64,000 bases of DNA from Dichomitus squalens LYAD-421 SS1 (Eukaryota; Basidiomycota; Agaricomycetes; Polyporales; Polyporaceae): contig NW_006766885.1 of the NCBI RefSeq assembly GCF_000275845.1, positions 1,877,569 to 1,941,568 of the forward strand, in the 5' to 3' direction. Shown here one piece after another: positions 1 to 11,163 of this stretch. Position 1 is the first letter of the stretch. Each line of letters starts with the position of its first letter. A program made the position numbers and the translations under genes. Below the pieces are notes generated by a model. The model was not told the DNA's origin, did not search any database, and saw only the letters and a list, made by a program, of their open reading frames with translations.

Positions 1-2
1 TT

Positions 3-68
3 TTCTTCCCGGACGGTAAGACACTTGCGTTTGGAGATCAGGATGGGACCGTCGCTGTCAGACGATGA
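3..68 (+). CDS. C-terminal 21 codons of a WD40-repeat protein (partial)
   Basis: Reading from base 3, the frame is open to a TGA at 66-68 and encodes FFPDGKTLAFGDQDGTVAVRR, the pattern of the last strands of a WD40 blade (PDG-x-x-LAxGxxDGTVxV). Only the final 21 residues lie inside the window, so neither the protein family nor its partners can be named. It could be any WD40 scaffold; NACHT-WD40 proteins are common in these fungi, but nothing visible decides this. The frame and motif make a real gene end likely; a chance match over so few residues remains possible. Confidence 0.55.
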   Translation, partial: FFPDGKTLAFGDQDGTVAVRR

Positions 69-1562
69 TTGTCCACCGTTATTCCGGACGAATACTAGAT
101 CTAGTAGTTTATGTAGGTAAAAGGAAGTCGCGTTTGGGCGCAGTGCAAACGCGTGAGGTACTACGCGTTGCGAGCCAGACTATATATATACATGTAAACA
201 AGACTCTGAGACAAAATATACAGTACGAGACGAAACAAGACCAGCGTGAGCACAATGTGAGCTCAATTAAATAATATGAGATTCAACAGTTTATATGTGT
301 ATATGTCGTCTTGTACTAGTAGTAGGTGTCGCCCTTCAAGGCTTCACTAGCGGTATACGTGTAGCACAGAGCTTTGTATGCTGATTCTGTCGCAAATATC
401 TGATGTTGTCACATTGACATAAGGGGCACCAGTCACAAATGGGCTTCACGACGCCGGGACCAATCTGCGAGAAATGTGAGCACTCGTAGTCTTCCGTGCC
501 AGATTGGCACTGACCATCAGTAGTCACCTCCTCTCCTCATCGCGTGCAGATCTGTATGGTGGGTCAGGCTTTCAGGCGCGATTTCATCATGAAGCAAGCT
601 GGGGTGCACGGCATCGATGCCGAGTTATGGCCGAAGGAGGCGCTGTGGATGAGGCACAAACCTGTTCTCTCCCTCCTTGCTCCTCTGCTCTCACCGGGCG
701 TAGGGTCTGCTGCTCGCGGGCCCACCCTGCTTGAGGTTCAGACTCCCAGCGCGACCCATTCGCCTCCTTCGTATATGTTACGCTCCCCAGCGCGGACCGG
801 CTGCGAGGCTCGTCATCCTTGCAATTGTCAGGTGCCATACCCAGCTCTTCGCTCGCTACCTGAGGGACTGGACGGTACTATCACTCCTCATATAAACCTC
901 TGGGATAGAGCTGCTTTGGCCGCAGTCTCATGCAGTTTAAATCCCAGGTCGTGGTGCGTCAATGTTGAGCGTTGAGCAACTATTGACAAATTGCTTGCCT
1001 AGGTGTGGTTCTTGTTCAAGCTCTCCACAGATCCGCCAAATGTGAATCGCTGAGGTATCTGCCAAGCGTTGTTCATCTGTTCATGAATATTTCAAGACTG
1101 TGGATAGCCAAAATATGCTATTCCGGGTGCCACATCAAGCCAACGGGGCCTCAGGTATGTTTCTCCTCGACGGAAACATCACCTTCGCCGTACAGACTCT
1201 GCACTGGGTTTGATTACGTTCACCAAAAACAGCTTCCATCATGCTACTCAAGACTCTGGTAGAGGTGCATCTATCTTCAGGTGCCTAGTATTGGGAGGTG
1301 CATGCTGACGTCGGCACAGCGGACTGTACTTACAGCGTGCGTCACGATATCTGCAAACCTCACGTAAGCGTTTTCCGCACTCAGAACATATACGTTGTGC
1401 CCAGGACCGTACAGAGTGCTCATGGCACTTGCAGGCTCTGCGGGCCACGCGAATCGATGGAGTCGTATGCAGTCGCACAGTTGAGTTCCGGCGCTCGGAT
1501 TGGGTCAGTGTCATCATACAAACCATTTCTAGCGTCACGCTGCTCGCATCTCCTGATCACAA
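69..1562. other. Intergenic stretch, no supported gene
   Basis: Several overlapping ORFs of 60-143 codons occur on both strands, but none shows a domain, a consistent codon bias or a splice pattern that joins into a longer protein. It holds the 3' ends of the WD40 gene and of the hydrolase on the opposite strand, and otherwise I see nothing I can name. Confidence 0.5.
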
Positions 1563-2150
1563 CTACAGCCATTTGATCACATCCTCCGTCCTCGCCACCT
1601 CTGCAAACTCGCCCTTCAGACTTGCAACGCTGACAGCATGTACCGTTTCCGCGTCCCACTTGCCCCTTTCGAAGTTCGCCACCGCGTCTTCCACGAGCCA
1701 GATCGTACCCTCCTCCTGACCTCCTTCTCCCGTCCGGAGTACATGCAAGTTCGCGCCCATGCGAATCGTCGTCGACACGCACCGGTCCGTCTCCAGACCC
1801 ACAACGAAGAGCGTCCTGATGCCCGCCTCTCGTATTGCGTCCTCCAAGTTTGTCCCGATGAAGGACGAGTTGACGTTCTTCGTGAACACTCGCTCGCCCT
1901 CGCGCGGCTGCGCCTCTGGTATGAACGCGACGCCTGCGGGATTCTCGGTTGGGTGCAGCATGCTCCCAGGAATGACTGAGTGATGCGCGACGTGGAAGAC
2001 GGGAAGGCGCGCCTCACGGAAGTGCTGGAGGAGGCGCGCGAGGTTCGGCTCGAATGCAGGGTTGGAGCGTGCGAGGCCCCAGTGCGTGGGGTGCTTGAAG
2101 CCTTCTTGGCAGTCGATGAGCAGGAGGGCTGGGGAGGGGTGGGCGGACAT
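1563..2150 (-). CDS. Isochorismatase-like cysteine hydrolase
   Basis: Single-exon gene of 195 residues, the usual length for stand-alone members of the isochorismatase-like superfamily. The catalytic triad of the family is visible: Asp13 in LLLIDCQEGF, Lys91 in FTKNVNSSF and Cys124 in GLETDRCVSTT, with the typical cis-peptide region just before the cysteine. Members hydrolyse amides or vinyl ethers (nicotinamidase, N-carbamoylsarcosine amidase, isochorismatase); the substrate here cannot be read from sequence. There is no signal peptide, so it is probably cytosolic. ATG at 2150 is chosen because it starts directly before the first beta strand. The nearest neighbours are unrelated, so context adds nothing. 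Family assignment is safe; function is open. Confidence 0.9.
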   Translation of the reverse strand: MSAHPSPALLLIDCQEGFKHPTHWGLARSNPAFEPNLARLLQHFREARLPVFHVAHHSVIPGSMLHPTENPAGVAFIPEAQPREGERVFTKNVNSSFIGTNLEDAIREAGIRTLFVVGLETDRCVSTTIRMGANLHVLRTGEGGQEEGTIWLVEDAVANFERGKWDAETVHAVSVASLKGEFAEVARTEDVIKWL

Positions 2151-3068
2151 GGCGCGTACTTCGACGAAAGCAAGTGGCTTGTAGTAGCTGGCTGTGCATA
2201 CTTATGGGACGTCTAATTTGAACCGACCGGGTGCTCAGTTGAGTCACTTCGAGGTCATGTGTGCGCAACTCAAACATCCGATAACACAATGTCATGCGCG
2301 GGCGCGAGCGAAACGACATACGAGCCTCGGGCGGATCGGTCATTTCGAGGCAGATCCCTTGAAATGACCAATCCGCCCGGTCACGACCCCGAACGCAATA
2401 CGCTTAGTCTCGCCCAGACGATCTTTGTACAGATATATCGCCACATTTCCAGCACAATAGGGCGCCAGCAAGAGGCTGTCTTGAACGCAGTCCATGCGAT
2501 GGTCTCGTGGATCCTGCGGAGACAGTTAGTCCCAGACAGATATAAGTATGAGATTGAAGCAAGGTGTACGTGCGACGAAAGCGCGAGGGACAACAGTCAT
2601 AATACGAGTACAGACATGTGCGTTGATAACAATGAGAGATGTCCAAGAGTCAACGTGAATTGTGCGGAAGAGACGCGTCAACCAGGTAGTAGACGAATAG
2701 CCCGATAAGTTAGGCGTCCTGGCGGCGCACTACTACACTTATGCTGCAGTGGGAGTCCTTCACGTAAATACGGTATATGTACGAAGCACGGAACCGAACT
2801 GGGAAGTCATGGTCGTAAGTCGTAAGCAAGGGGCAGAAAGACGTGAGGGGGAGACAAAATATGCCTGCGGCGGAGGGTGCGCATGACGACACGACGACTT
2901 GACCCACATGGACAGCACGACGACCATCTGCCACGCCTCTAAGTATCTCCCAGAGGATGGATACAGCCACTTCGATGTCGCGCTGGATCTGATAAACAAC
3001 ATCTTAAGTTATACGCAATAGCCCATCCGGCAGACCCCCACGTAGTCTATCACCGCTGAGAGTACATA
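2151..3068. other. Intergenic stretch with one doubtful ORF
   Basis: The interval contains the promoter side of the hydrolase gene and the 3' side of the membrane-protein gene. A 149-codon ORF at 2259-2708 on the plus strand lies immediately upstream of the hydrolase; it has no recognisable domain, and overlapping frames of similar length occur on the other strand. I do not regard it as a supported gene. Confidence 0.4.
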
Positions 3069-4861
3069 TCATGATGTCCGCGCATGGCTCGGAAACACCG
3101 CCTGCTCAGGCGACAACGTCTGTGGCGCCCTGGGGGGCACCGGTAGCCTCCTCACCGAAGTCGGCGGAGGAGGTGGGAGGGGGAACTTGTTCGCCCAGTT
3201 CGGAGGCGCCGAGAGGTCGGGGTCTCGGCGCAGCTCGGTCGGATACGCCCCGGATACAGTGGAAGACGTGTTCGCGCGCCGGGGGCTGGGCAGCCAGCTC
3301 GACGCTGTCACGCCCGTCAGTGGTGAGCCCGAGTACACCGAGGTTCCCGTGCCCTGTGTACGAACGGGCGATGAGTCAGCATCGTCGAAGATCGTTCAAT
3401 TGAGATGTGAGGTGCCGAGACAGGAATGCCAGGAAGCAAGTCTTGCGGATGGGGAAGGGAAAGGAAGGCAGCGCAAAAATGGAGCACGGGAGAAGGGAAG
3501 AAGCCGGAGAAGCACACTGACCTGCCGGGCTGTGGATGGTGTTCGCGGACTGCTGGGGCCGGGCGTCGTGTAGTACTCGCTGTTGAAGTCCTCGCCATCA
3601 TGCGAGATGACGAGCACCTCGCCCGAATACGGCCGCTGCGGGTCGTAGTCATCTCGCTGTACGACCATAGGCGCGCCGCCTGGGCAATCTTCGTCCTTTT
3701 CCTCTTGCACTGTGCTCACGGGGCGCGGATAGAATGAAGAAATCGAGGAGTCGGCTGGTTTTTGGAAGCTCTTCCCTTCCGCGTTGAGGCCATTCGCAAC
3801 TGGCGTGTTCCCAGCCGAGCCGTCGATACGGAAGGCAGGGTCCGGAAAGATCGGGGAGACGGTTTTCGCCTTGTAGTTCGGGCTTTTCCGAATCCCATCC
3901 TTGAATTTGATGAAGCGCTCGACGGCGGTCGGCCAGCGGCGTATGCTGGGTAATTCAATATTCGACAGCAGCGAAGTGCTCGATGTCTCCCGTATATGCG
4001 GCGAGGTGTGTGGCACGCCCAGCTCGTGTTCCTCCGCATCGCCGCCGTCAGGAGGCGAGTACGGATCGTAGTACGACGTGCTCCCGCTGCGATTGAGCCG
4101 GCGACGGTCCTCGTCAATCTCCCAGTTGGAGTCTTTCCGCGACGGCCGGAGGCGGTGAGAGCGCCTGCTCAGCCACGTCTCACGCAGCCACCGTTGCGGA
4201 TACGCGAGCAGGCCGTCCCCGGGGATGAGTGGGAGAGTCTTCATCCGCGCGTTCCGCTGGTGCCGCCACTTGTGTCCCCGGTAGCACCAGAAGAGCGCCC
4301 CGGCGAGGATCGCGACGCCTACCCCAACGGCAATGGGCACCGCGATTTGCGCAGCTTTGGACATACCAGATTGAGGCGCTACGGAGAGGAATGGTGTCAG
4401 TCGTCCGTAAGATGTGGGTCGATGTGCGAGGTGCTTACTTGTGGATGCGAGGGCTCCAGTGAGGTTGAAGTCTTCGAAGGAGGAGAGTGGCTGGTGCGCC
4501 CAGCTGGGCACCATGCCTTGGTCAAGCTGCACCGTTTGCGAAGGGAACGAGGCTGGGTTTGAGTCACAGGTGTTGTCCGGAGCCCACTGGGGCCACGGGG
4601 CAAGACTTTCCCCTTGACAGACAGCACAGGCAGCGCGTATGTTGTAGAACATAGTATTGCTGCTCAGTAATCAGTACGACGCTTTGGTACGTAGTCTATG
4701 ACACGCACCAAGTACAATTTTGCATGGTCGAGTCGTCTAAGTAACATTCGAAACCAGAACAATGTTGAGAGAATACACATTGCGAACTCACCACGGTCTT
4801 TACACGCCTGTAGGATTTGCTGTTGCACCGTACATGGCGACTGACCGAGCGTGTTGTCCAA
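3069..4861 (-). CDS. Cys-rich single-pass membrane protein with long cytoplasmic tail (5' end unresolved)
   Basis: Exons on the minus strand are 4861-4792, 4736-4709, 4659-4439, 4378-3522 and 3353-3069; all phases close and give about 486 visible residues. The ectodomain contains a cysteine pattern recurring in basidiomycete surface proteins: LGQSPCTVQQQILQAC, then CTCNTMFYNIRAACAVCQG and PWPQW, with a predicted N-glycosylation site (NLTG). A hydrophobic helix (IAVPIAVGVGVAILAGALFW) near residue 120 is followed by a basic stop-transfer (CYRGHKWRHQRN) and a 350-residue Ser/Pro-rich tail with a polyproline patch (PLPPPPPTS). The 60-nt intron 4379-4438 reads through in frame but has good GTAAGC and CGTAG sites. 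The signal-peptide exon must lie upstream (about 4880-5200); I could not join it in phase. Likely a plasma-membrane sensor or adhesion-type protein of unknown role. Confidence 0.75.
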
Positions 4862-6554
4862 CTGTGCGAATATGCAGTATTAGTATCAAGCCTCCAAGGC
4901 ACCAAGATGCATAGGGGGGGTGTTCGGGTAGTAAATGACTGTGAAGGGCATCTGGTGGGATGGACGTGAAGAGCAGGGTTGGTACGGAAAGCCAAGCAAA
5001 GGCCCACGAGCGAGTGCCTGCACGATCGATCGTAGTGCATCCGCCACACCCTTGGCTGCCACCGGCTCCCAGAAAAGCTCTCCTTCCAGCACGCGCCAAC
5101 GCCAATCCCTCCGGTATACACTCCATCCACGCGCGGCGCGCGCAATTGAAATTAGGCTCACCTTGTTGCCTATACCATCGCGTGTGCACTCTGCCTATAT
5201 AATTCGCAGACGCCAGCCAGTACGAAGACGCGTGTCAGCCCCTTAGCACGGAGAAGCACGGGCGAAAGAAGCGCACGGGAGATTGAGCCGCCACGAGCCC
5301 GGAGAGCACGACTACGAGTTCCAGAGGAAGGAGAGCGAACGGCAGCATCGCGCATGTCCACCTTGGCAGGGATGTCGTGTGGAGAGAGAGCGCGGAGCTG
5401 GGTCGTCAAGTGGGGGGAAGGAAGAGCGCAGCGGTGCGAGAGAGACGGAGAGCCCGGAGCCAGGACGCGGTCGCAGGATCCAGATACGAACGGAATTGGA
5501 ACGCAGTCAGGCGGCGCGTCCCGACCTGAGCTGTGTGGTCGCTCTAGCTATAGTCCTCGCGGGCAGTCCACAAGGCGTGGGCGAGCGAGATGACGGGCAC
5601 AGCGAGGACGGTGTGTGCGACTGACCGACCCCACGCGGTGGGCCGGCGATGGCGGGAGGCAGCCGCTGCACTTTGCATGTTCCTCGCCGCCCGCTGTCCT
5701 CATCCAATCACCGCCCCTGGCAGATAGACGCTTCATACTACACTTACGGCACTTCCAAGTTCTGTAACGCGGTTGCCCTTCTATATGATCGCAGGTGCTA
5801 CGCCGGAGTGCAAGGAGCAGGCACTGCTTGTGGCTCCCGAAGTTCGCGAAGGAAATGCTGTCTACATCTAGGAACTCACCCGGCGAAGCCGAATATCATG
5901 TCCTACGGAGGGATACGCTAACTTGGTGCTGATAGGTGTTGCAGAAGCTAGTCAAGGGGGGAAGGGATTATCGATGCCCAAATGGCACTCGCAAAGGATC
6001 CTCCGTCAACATCACTTGCAGGCATCGCTCGGCACTGTCGAGTGTTCTCCCGACTGTGGCAGGCAGCACGCTGTCACAATTAATTCCGTGAGCAAACGAT
6101 CGACAGCAACTTCCTTCTGTCACTGTGGCTCACAGGGAGCTGAACATGCTGCTATGACGACCGTCAAGTGTTGACTTGGGCTCGTGAAAACACCCTCCGT
6201 TGACGGTAGGTCGCCCTTCCCTACGCCAACATACACTGGAGTCAGTGTCTGAGTATAGCTGATGCTCTTGCCAACCGTACTAATAGGTCCTTTGCGATGC
6301 ACTTGATCAACCACCGCAAAGCATGTGGCGCGCTTCACAACGCCTGTGCCGTTGCATTGTCCTTAGGAGCCAGAAGACAGAAGACACCGCTTTCTAGAAT
6401 CATTGAATGAATTATTTAGAACGATGTGCCTTGAGGCAGAGTGCTATGAACCGGGTATGAACCGAACGCGGGCTCCCAGCACGCGTAGTCTCGACCTCAA
6501 GCCTACCCCTCGAACCTACCTGCATCTGATCGTCATTCATCGGCATTCACACTT
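4862..6554. other. Intergenic stretch holding the missing first exon of the membrane protein
   Basis: The first 300 bases should contain the signal-peptide exon of the minus-strand membrane protein; a candidate donor followed by a TACTAAT branch site and the acceptor at 4862-4863 is visible around 4862-4908, but none of the frames before it closes on a convincing start. The rest (5300-6550) is GC-rich without a supportable gene. Confidence 0.4.
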
Positions 6555-6797
6555 ATGTCCAATCACTATTCCCGTTCTACCCATACTACGTTATCTGACC
6601 AGCCCGCTAGCGGTTATGCTGTCCCTACTGATCTACACAACAGTCGCCTTCAGTCTTCTCAAGGAATCGGAATTAGCCGGCACTCCGAGCAGGCCAACGG
6701 GCACAGCGGGCATCCTCTCAACTTCCTGCCTCATCTTCCATCTCCTCAACACTCGTCATCCATCGCTGCCAATCAATGCAACAATGCGAATACCTGA
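6555..6797 (+). CDS. Candidate N-terminal exon, Ser/His/Gln-rich (unconfirmed)
   Basis: An 80-codon frame starting at an ATG after a pyrimidine-rich leader encodes a low-complexity Ser, His, Asn and Gln-rich protein, the composition of intrinsically disordered N-termini of fungal regulators. No domain follows in frame. A strong GTGAGT donor at about 6855 and a possible acceptor near 6906 suggest transcribed sequence, but I could not join these to the ORF. A competing 151-codon frame (6403-6858) overlaps. It may be the first exon of a small gene, a decayed gene, or chance. Confidence 0.22.
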   Translation: MSNHYSRSTHTTLSDQPASGYAVPTDLHNSRLQSSQGIGISRHSEQANGHSGHPLNFLPHLPSPQHSSSIAANQCNNANT

Positions 6798-7992
6798 CCT
6801 TGACCTCCTACCGCCGTCCGTCTTCATCATTTGCGATCTCTACAGGATGTCAGTGTGAGTCCCCTTCCTCTTTCTCTATTCATGCGTCCTAGCAATCACC
6901 ATCAAGCAGGGCTCTCTGTCCCCACGGTATGTACGCGGAAAACAATCGCGACGTCATCAGACTCGTGTTGTGGCTCTCCAAGAGGAGACTCGAGTGAACT
7001 TTGGTAGCATGCTGGGAAACGCTGCGACCACGTCATTCTGCGCTACCTGCCATAGAACAGGGCGGAGGAGTACAGCCTCGTGTGCGTGTCGGCTGTAAAC
7101 GAGGCTATGGGATACGCATTTTGTAGCCGTCGGCTCATGTCTAGTAGTAGAGATTGCTGGCGGCACGTCTTTATCCTCAGCTCCGGTGGATGGTAACCAT
7201 GTCCCAGTTGGAAGCTTTTGGAGGCGAAATTCGACCAGGTTCGTCCATTGTGCAAAGGGATGTCAATGATCGCTTATCCTCGGCTACCCTGAGCTTCTGA
7301 TCCCAATTGATTTTGTGCGTGTGGACAGATCCGATCAATCGTCTCAACCACAGAGTTCAAGGGCGTGGTTAAAGCGTACTCTACTAGATTCGTTTAGTAC
7401 CTCAACGAGTTCAAGGGCTAAATCGTCCCCACACGTAGGTCCCGTGAGTATGGCCCGCTTGGAGATGGGGATATCTACCGGACAAGGTATTTAGCGGCGT
7501 TGCTATGCGTATATGGACTCCCCGGAGATTGACTAGATCCGCCGGCGTCAAGCTAACGCCGTCTCAAAGAGCTTTGTGGCGCCTCGTTTTCACAATGTCT
7601 GAACTTTACTATACAATCATCGCCACATTCGACCTACCGCAGCACACGCGTTTTGATCTAACGTAAAATGGCAAAATTTTCAACCACCACACCGTAACCA
7701 ACTGAGTGTGGCAGCCGGCCCAAAGCGCAATGGCCCGCGCGTAGGTTGCTTTGCCAGTTGGGCGCTGCCGTTAGTTCGGTAAGCCGCTTTGTGGTGGTTC
7801 TGGCCTTACTTAGACTCTATCGTCATGTGCTTTGTCGAGCCAAAGAGGACCACGTAACTGAGCAATCATGGCAAAGCGTACTAAACAACTCGCATATATC
7901 TAGTAGGCATCCGAGCCACCGTTTCGGCACATAACATCGAGCGCATTGCGCATCCACTCCTTTTCTTTCCACTGTTGTACTCCTGTGCCGGC
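6798..7992. other. Intergenic stretch, non-coding as far as can be seen
   Basis: No frame longer than 75 codons shows any protein-like feature. The only structure I see is a short inverted repeat at 7682-7799, listed separately. Confidence 0.45.
7682..7799. repeat. 118-bp inverted-repeat block
   Basis: The ends AACCACCAC and GTGGTGGTT are perfect inverted repeats of 9 bp, and the arms remain partly complementary inward (GGCAGC against GCTGCC, and a CAAAGC/GCTTTG pair near the middle). Size and fold-back form resemble a very small MITE, but no target-site duplication is visible and there is no second copy in the window. Confidence 0.35.
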
Positions 7993-8499
7993 ATGCAACG
8001 CTACAGCAACCCGGATGTATTTTTCTGCCCTCTCTACAACGCCCCCGGTGTCGCCAACCCGAAGATGCACATTTGTGACCCGGATGAAGACGTAGACGAC
8101 ATTCTGCGGCCATTGTCGGAATGTAGCACTCCGGAACTCACATCGTCGTCGTCGACCTCCGTATGTTTTCCGTTCGGCCTCACTAACCTCTTCCGAGCAG
8201 GCGCTGACCGTGCGCTCATAGAGCCCATCGTCTTCTCGGGACAACTCGCTTTCCCCACCGCCTTCCTCTGCAAGCTCGGACACCGAACGGAAGATACAAA
8301 TATATCGGCAAATGTGCGAGAAGGCCGGCAAGAGCCTCCTCGACTTTGCGGCGGAAGTGGAAGGCCGCAGGAACTTGGACGGGAAGCGCAAGCAGGTGAA
8401 TTCAATTTCGAGAGCAACTATGCCCAATGTGTTCTAAGGCGTTATTCGCAGACACAAACTTCGCAAATGGCTCGGGACTCACCTCAGCAGCAGGAGTGA
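7993..8499 (+). CDS. Small three-exon gene of unknown function (129 aa)
   Basis: Exons 7993-8160, 8222-8395 and 8452-8499 join in phase 0 throughout into 129 codons plus TGA. The introns have good signals: GTATGT with a CACTAAC branch site and ATAG acceptor, and GTGAAT with TTCTAAG and GCAG. The protein starts MQRYSNPDVFF, passes an acidic stretch (PDEDVDDIL) and a Ser/Pro-rich linker, and ends in a predicted helix with the pattern ERKIQIYRQMCEKAGKSLLDF followed by a basic GRRNLDGKRKQ. I do not recognise the family. The unspliced frame reads through the first intron in another frame, so the gene is easily missed. It ends about 225 bases before mobile unit A. Confidence 0.6.
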   Translation: MQRYSNPDVFFCPLYNAPGVANPKMHICDPDEDVDDILRPLSECSTPELTSSSSTSVCFPFGLTNLFRAGADRALIEPIVFSGQLAFPTAFLCKLGHRTEDTNISANVREGRQEPPRLCGGSGRPQELGREAQAGEFNFESNYAQCVLRRYSQTQTSQMARDSPQQQE

Positions 8500-8909
8500 C
8501 CGCCATCGACGCCACCAATGCCCTCATACCCTGCTGAGGTCGCCGCTATGGCGCACCGTCTTTCGATTTACATAGTTATATTCACTCTACCAGCTGAACC
8601 CATATACCCTCACTGTCATCGCAATGTATTCTAAGCATCATGAAACAATAAACATCCCCAATCTTATGCCAGTTTGTACACTAGGAACCGCGGGCGGCGT
8701 GCTCGCCGCTCATGTGCATGAACTTCAGCAAATTGTGCAAACAATGGTCATCCATGACCACGGCGCCCGAAACTGGCCTCCCCTTTCCGGAAACCGCAAG
8801 CGCCTACTAATTACGGCCAACTCCCATCTCGTCCGACGGACTCTGGCCATTGAGCACCTGCGCGGATGGATCCCGGCAATGCTAGGTAAGTATTCATCTT
8901 GCGCTATTA

Positions 8910-9615
8910 CAGCGCCTTGCATAAGTCCGTGAACGCGCTGATTTTTTCTCTCAGGCGTCTACGCTAAGCGACCTGCCCAAACAGGCCACATGACGGTCAC
9001 AGGTCTGGAGCCCACGGCCCTCGCTGGCATCACAGACGAGTCTGCGATACACGCGTCTCGCACGTTCATGGTTGTTGACAGTCCATATTGCAGGGAGATG
9101 CGCTTGGTGAGGAATGGCATGGTCACTGATGTTCTCTGAACAAATAGAAGGTGATGGTAAGGACCGCAATTGATTACCCTCAACGGTCAAAACGTTTGCA
9201 GTGCGATTTGCAGACCATTAGCCTCGTTCTCTTACACTCGACATGGGACATGGCAACACAATGTCTAGCGAGATCTGGAGATGCAGGAGGCGCTGCCACT
9301 AAGTACACGTCCCTCGCGATTGCGCCTTTGCTCCAGATATGAAGTAAGCAGGTGAATTGTGTGGAGATTAGAACATGAGCATTAGACCACTTATGCGCGT
9401 TCATATGTAGGACAAAATGAGATACAAACATTTCTTATCCATTATACACATAATGAACTTCTTGTATATCGAGTCAGTAGCTCTTCAATTGTGACGTGCC
9501 GTTATGGCGTAGTAGAAGTCTTCGTGACCGTAATGTGGCTTACTTAGGCAGGTCGCCTAGCGTAGACGCCGGAGAGAAAGAAATCAGCGCGTTCACGGAC
9601 TTATGCAAGGCGCTG
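8910..9615. mobile_element. 706-bp MITE with TA target-site duplication
   Basis: The element starts CAGCGCCTTGCATAAGTCCG and ends with its inverse; the terminal inverted repeats are about 95 bp long with a few mismatches and a single length difference. It is flanked by TA at 8908-8909 and 9616-9617. Copy C of the host unit has the uninterrupted sequence with one TA at 62996-62997, a true empty site that proves insertion. There is no ORF resembling a transposase, so it is non-autonomous. A TA duplication points to Tc1/mariner mobilisation, though CAGCG termini are not the usual ones for that group. Confidence 0.9.
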
Positions 9616-10358
9616 TACTTCATACCACTCAATCGTCATTAGAGAAACATCGAGGCTATGCAAAGCGCCCCGCTGTACCACAGCCGCCTCGGCACTCCTC
9701 ACTAATATCTCTCTTGTCCCTCTCCCGAGCGCACTCCTCGTCCTGCTCTCCGCCTCTGCACTCTCCGCCTGCTGCTCTGCGACTCCCAGTGAGCTCTGTC
9801 TCTATGCTCCTGCTGCTTCTGCGCCGTGCGCCGGGGTCCTGAGTGTGAATTCGCACAACTTCTCCACCACCGTAGTTATGAGGCAGAAGTGCCGTTGCAC
9901 GTAGAGCGGGGATTAGCACGGAGCGGTCAGATGTCCGCCTGATAGTATATTGTCCGCACGCATGACCCGTGTGCAGGGAAAGCAGAGATACTGGACCAGC
10001 GTCCCGCCAAGTACTGGGCTGACGGACGGAGACGGGCGCTCCATAGACGCCATACTTGGACTCCTTCAGCTTGGTATCAAGCTCTAGGGCTCTCAGATCT
10101 CAATGTTCTTCGATTATGCATCACTTACAACTCTTACTGACCCTGACATGAAAAGCGCTGAGGTGTCACCCTATAGTAGTTAGTCACCTGCAACGCGAAG
10201 CCAAATATTGTGAGTGTTTGCCCCAAGTGGGCGACCTTCCCTTCACGATCCTCACCCTTCTACATAGACTCTCCACAAGTCACTCAAGCCTGCTCATCGA
10301 TGAGGCACAGCTATCCTGCCGACCCTGCCCTGAACTGTCGCCCTCAAAACCCCCCACC

Positions 10359-10688
10359 TCTCGATTGTATCCCTTCTAAGTCCATCTCCAACTGGCCCAA
10401 CCGCGAGCACACACCCACGAAGCCCTCCACCCACCGTAAGTTCGTGTTCACGCTCCAGGGCGACGTTCACTCCGCTAGTACTCCTTTGCCACCCCCGACG
10501 ATCTTAAGAAGCAGGTCTGCGCATACAACCCCACCCGCTTCGAGACAGCCCCGCCTACACCGCATACGTATGTCCCCTCCCTCCTTGCCCAGCCGTCGTG
10601 CACATTTCACTCCAAGACCCGCCTGCAGCCCCACGACAAGAAGACAGTCTGCCCGGTCACCTTCGCCCCGTACGCCTACAAGCTCTAA
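10359..10688 (+). pseudogene. PRI1: DNA primase small subunit fragment (in mobile unit A)
   Basis: Shifting between frames gives SRLYPF, then KSISNW, then STHRKFVFTLQGDV, then LKKQVCAYNPTRFE, then HDKKTVCPVTFAP, the order of motifs in the N-terminal half of eukaryotic primase p48/Pri1 (YPFKxIFxWLNH, REFAFTLxGDVYLRYxSF, KKQ, RDKKTVRxVTFxPQxRELVFDIDMTDYD). There are several frameshifts and the catalytic DID motif is missing, so it cannot be functional. A GTATGT donor remains after the third motif, so the fragment was captured as genomic DNA and not from mRNA. Compare copy B at 53191-53630. Confidence 0.8.
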
Positions 10689-11163
10689 TGCTACTAACCC
10701 TAACCCCGCCGAATTGCGCGAGTACTTGGTAAATATTTTCATGTCTCTCTTCTTCCATGTATAGTAGTCTGCCCTCAATGACTATCAATTATGGAATATA
10801 CAACATCGAATTGTGCGATAATCTGTCGGCTAGCTTTCTTCGTAAACGATCCAGATAGACCATTTTGTAGCGTGAGCTTGGGCTCCATAGTAGAATTCGC
10901 ACCAGATGCTGACCATGTATGTCCATTGGCTCAGTCAATAATGTACATCATCGGCCTCAGTTCCCCTATAGCATGGTAGCTGCTGTCCGAATGCTCAGCA
11001 AGAAATGGCTGTCAATGTCCAGGCGCCCTGCAAGGTCTGGCCATTGCACACCATATCTGGCGGATTTGCTACGGGTTTACCATCTACTTCTCATACCTTG
11101 CCCAATCTGGTCCGAATTGCGGAACCTGGTCATCACTGACCATCCTTTTCGCTTTTTTGCTGA

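Larger units (their letters stand above)
8725..11163 (+). mobile_element. Mobile unit copy A carrying a primase-gene fragment
   Basis: This segment recurs as a diverged full-length copy B (52528-54197) and a nearly identical 5' fragment C (62813-63406). All three begin at the same base with TCAGCAAA, and copies A and B both end TTTGCTGA followed by T, so the ends are element ends rather than random breakpoints. Without the inserted MITE copy A is about 1.73 kb. It carries a broken, intron-containing piece of PRI1 and no transposase, so it is non-autonomous. A 5'-TC start, a CTGA end and gene capture fit a Helitron-like element; the 8-bp terminal inverted repeat instead fits a TIR transposon. 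A small hairpin (TGGTCA, 4-nt loop, TGACCA) lies 17 nt before the 3' end in this copy. Confidence 0.7.

Noticed and set aside
2259..2708. 149-codon plus-strand ORF
   Set aside because: No domain, no codon bias different from the opposite strand, no splice partner.
9656..9919. Minus-strand Arg/Glu/Gly-rich ORF in mobile unit A (also in copy C)
   Set aside because: In copies A and C the frame is not the one that is open in copy B (52544-52939), so no single protein is conserved; it may be a decayed captured fragment but cannot be named.
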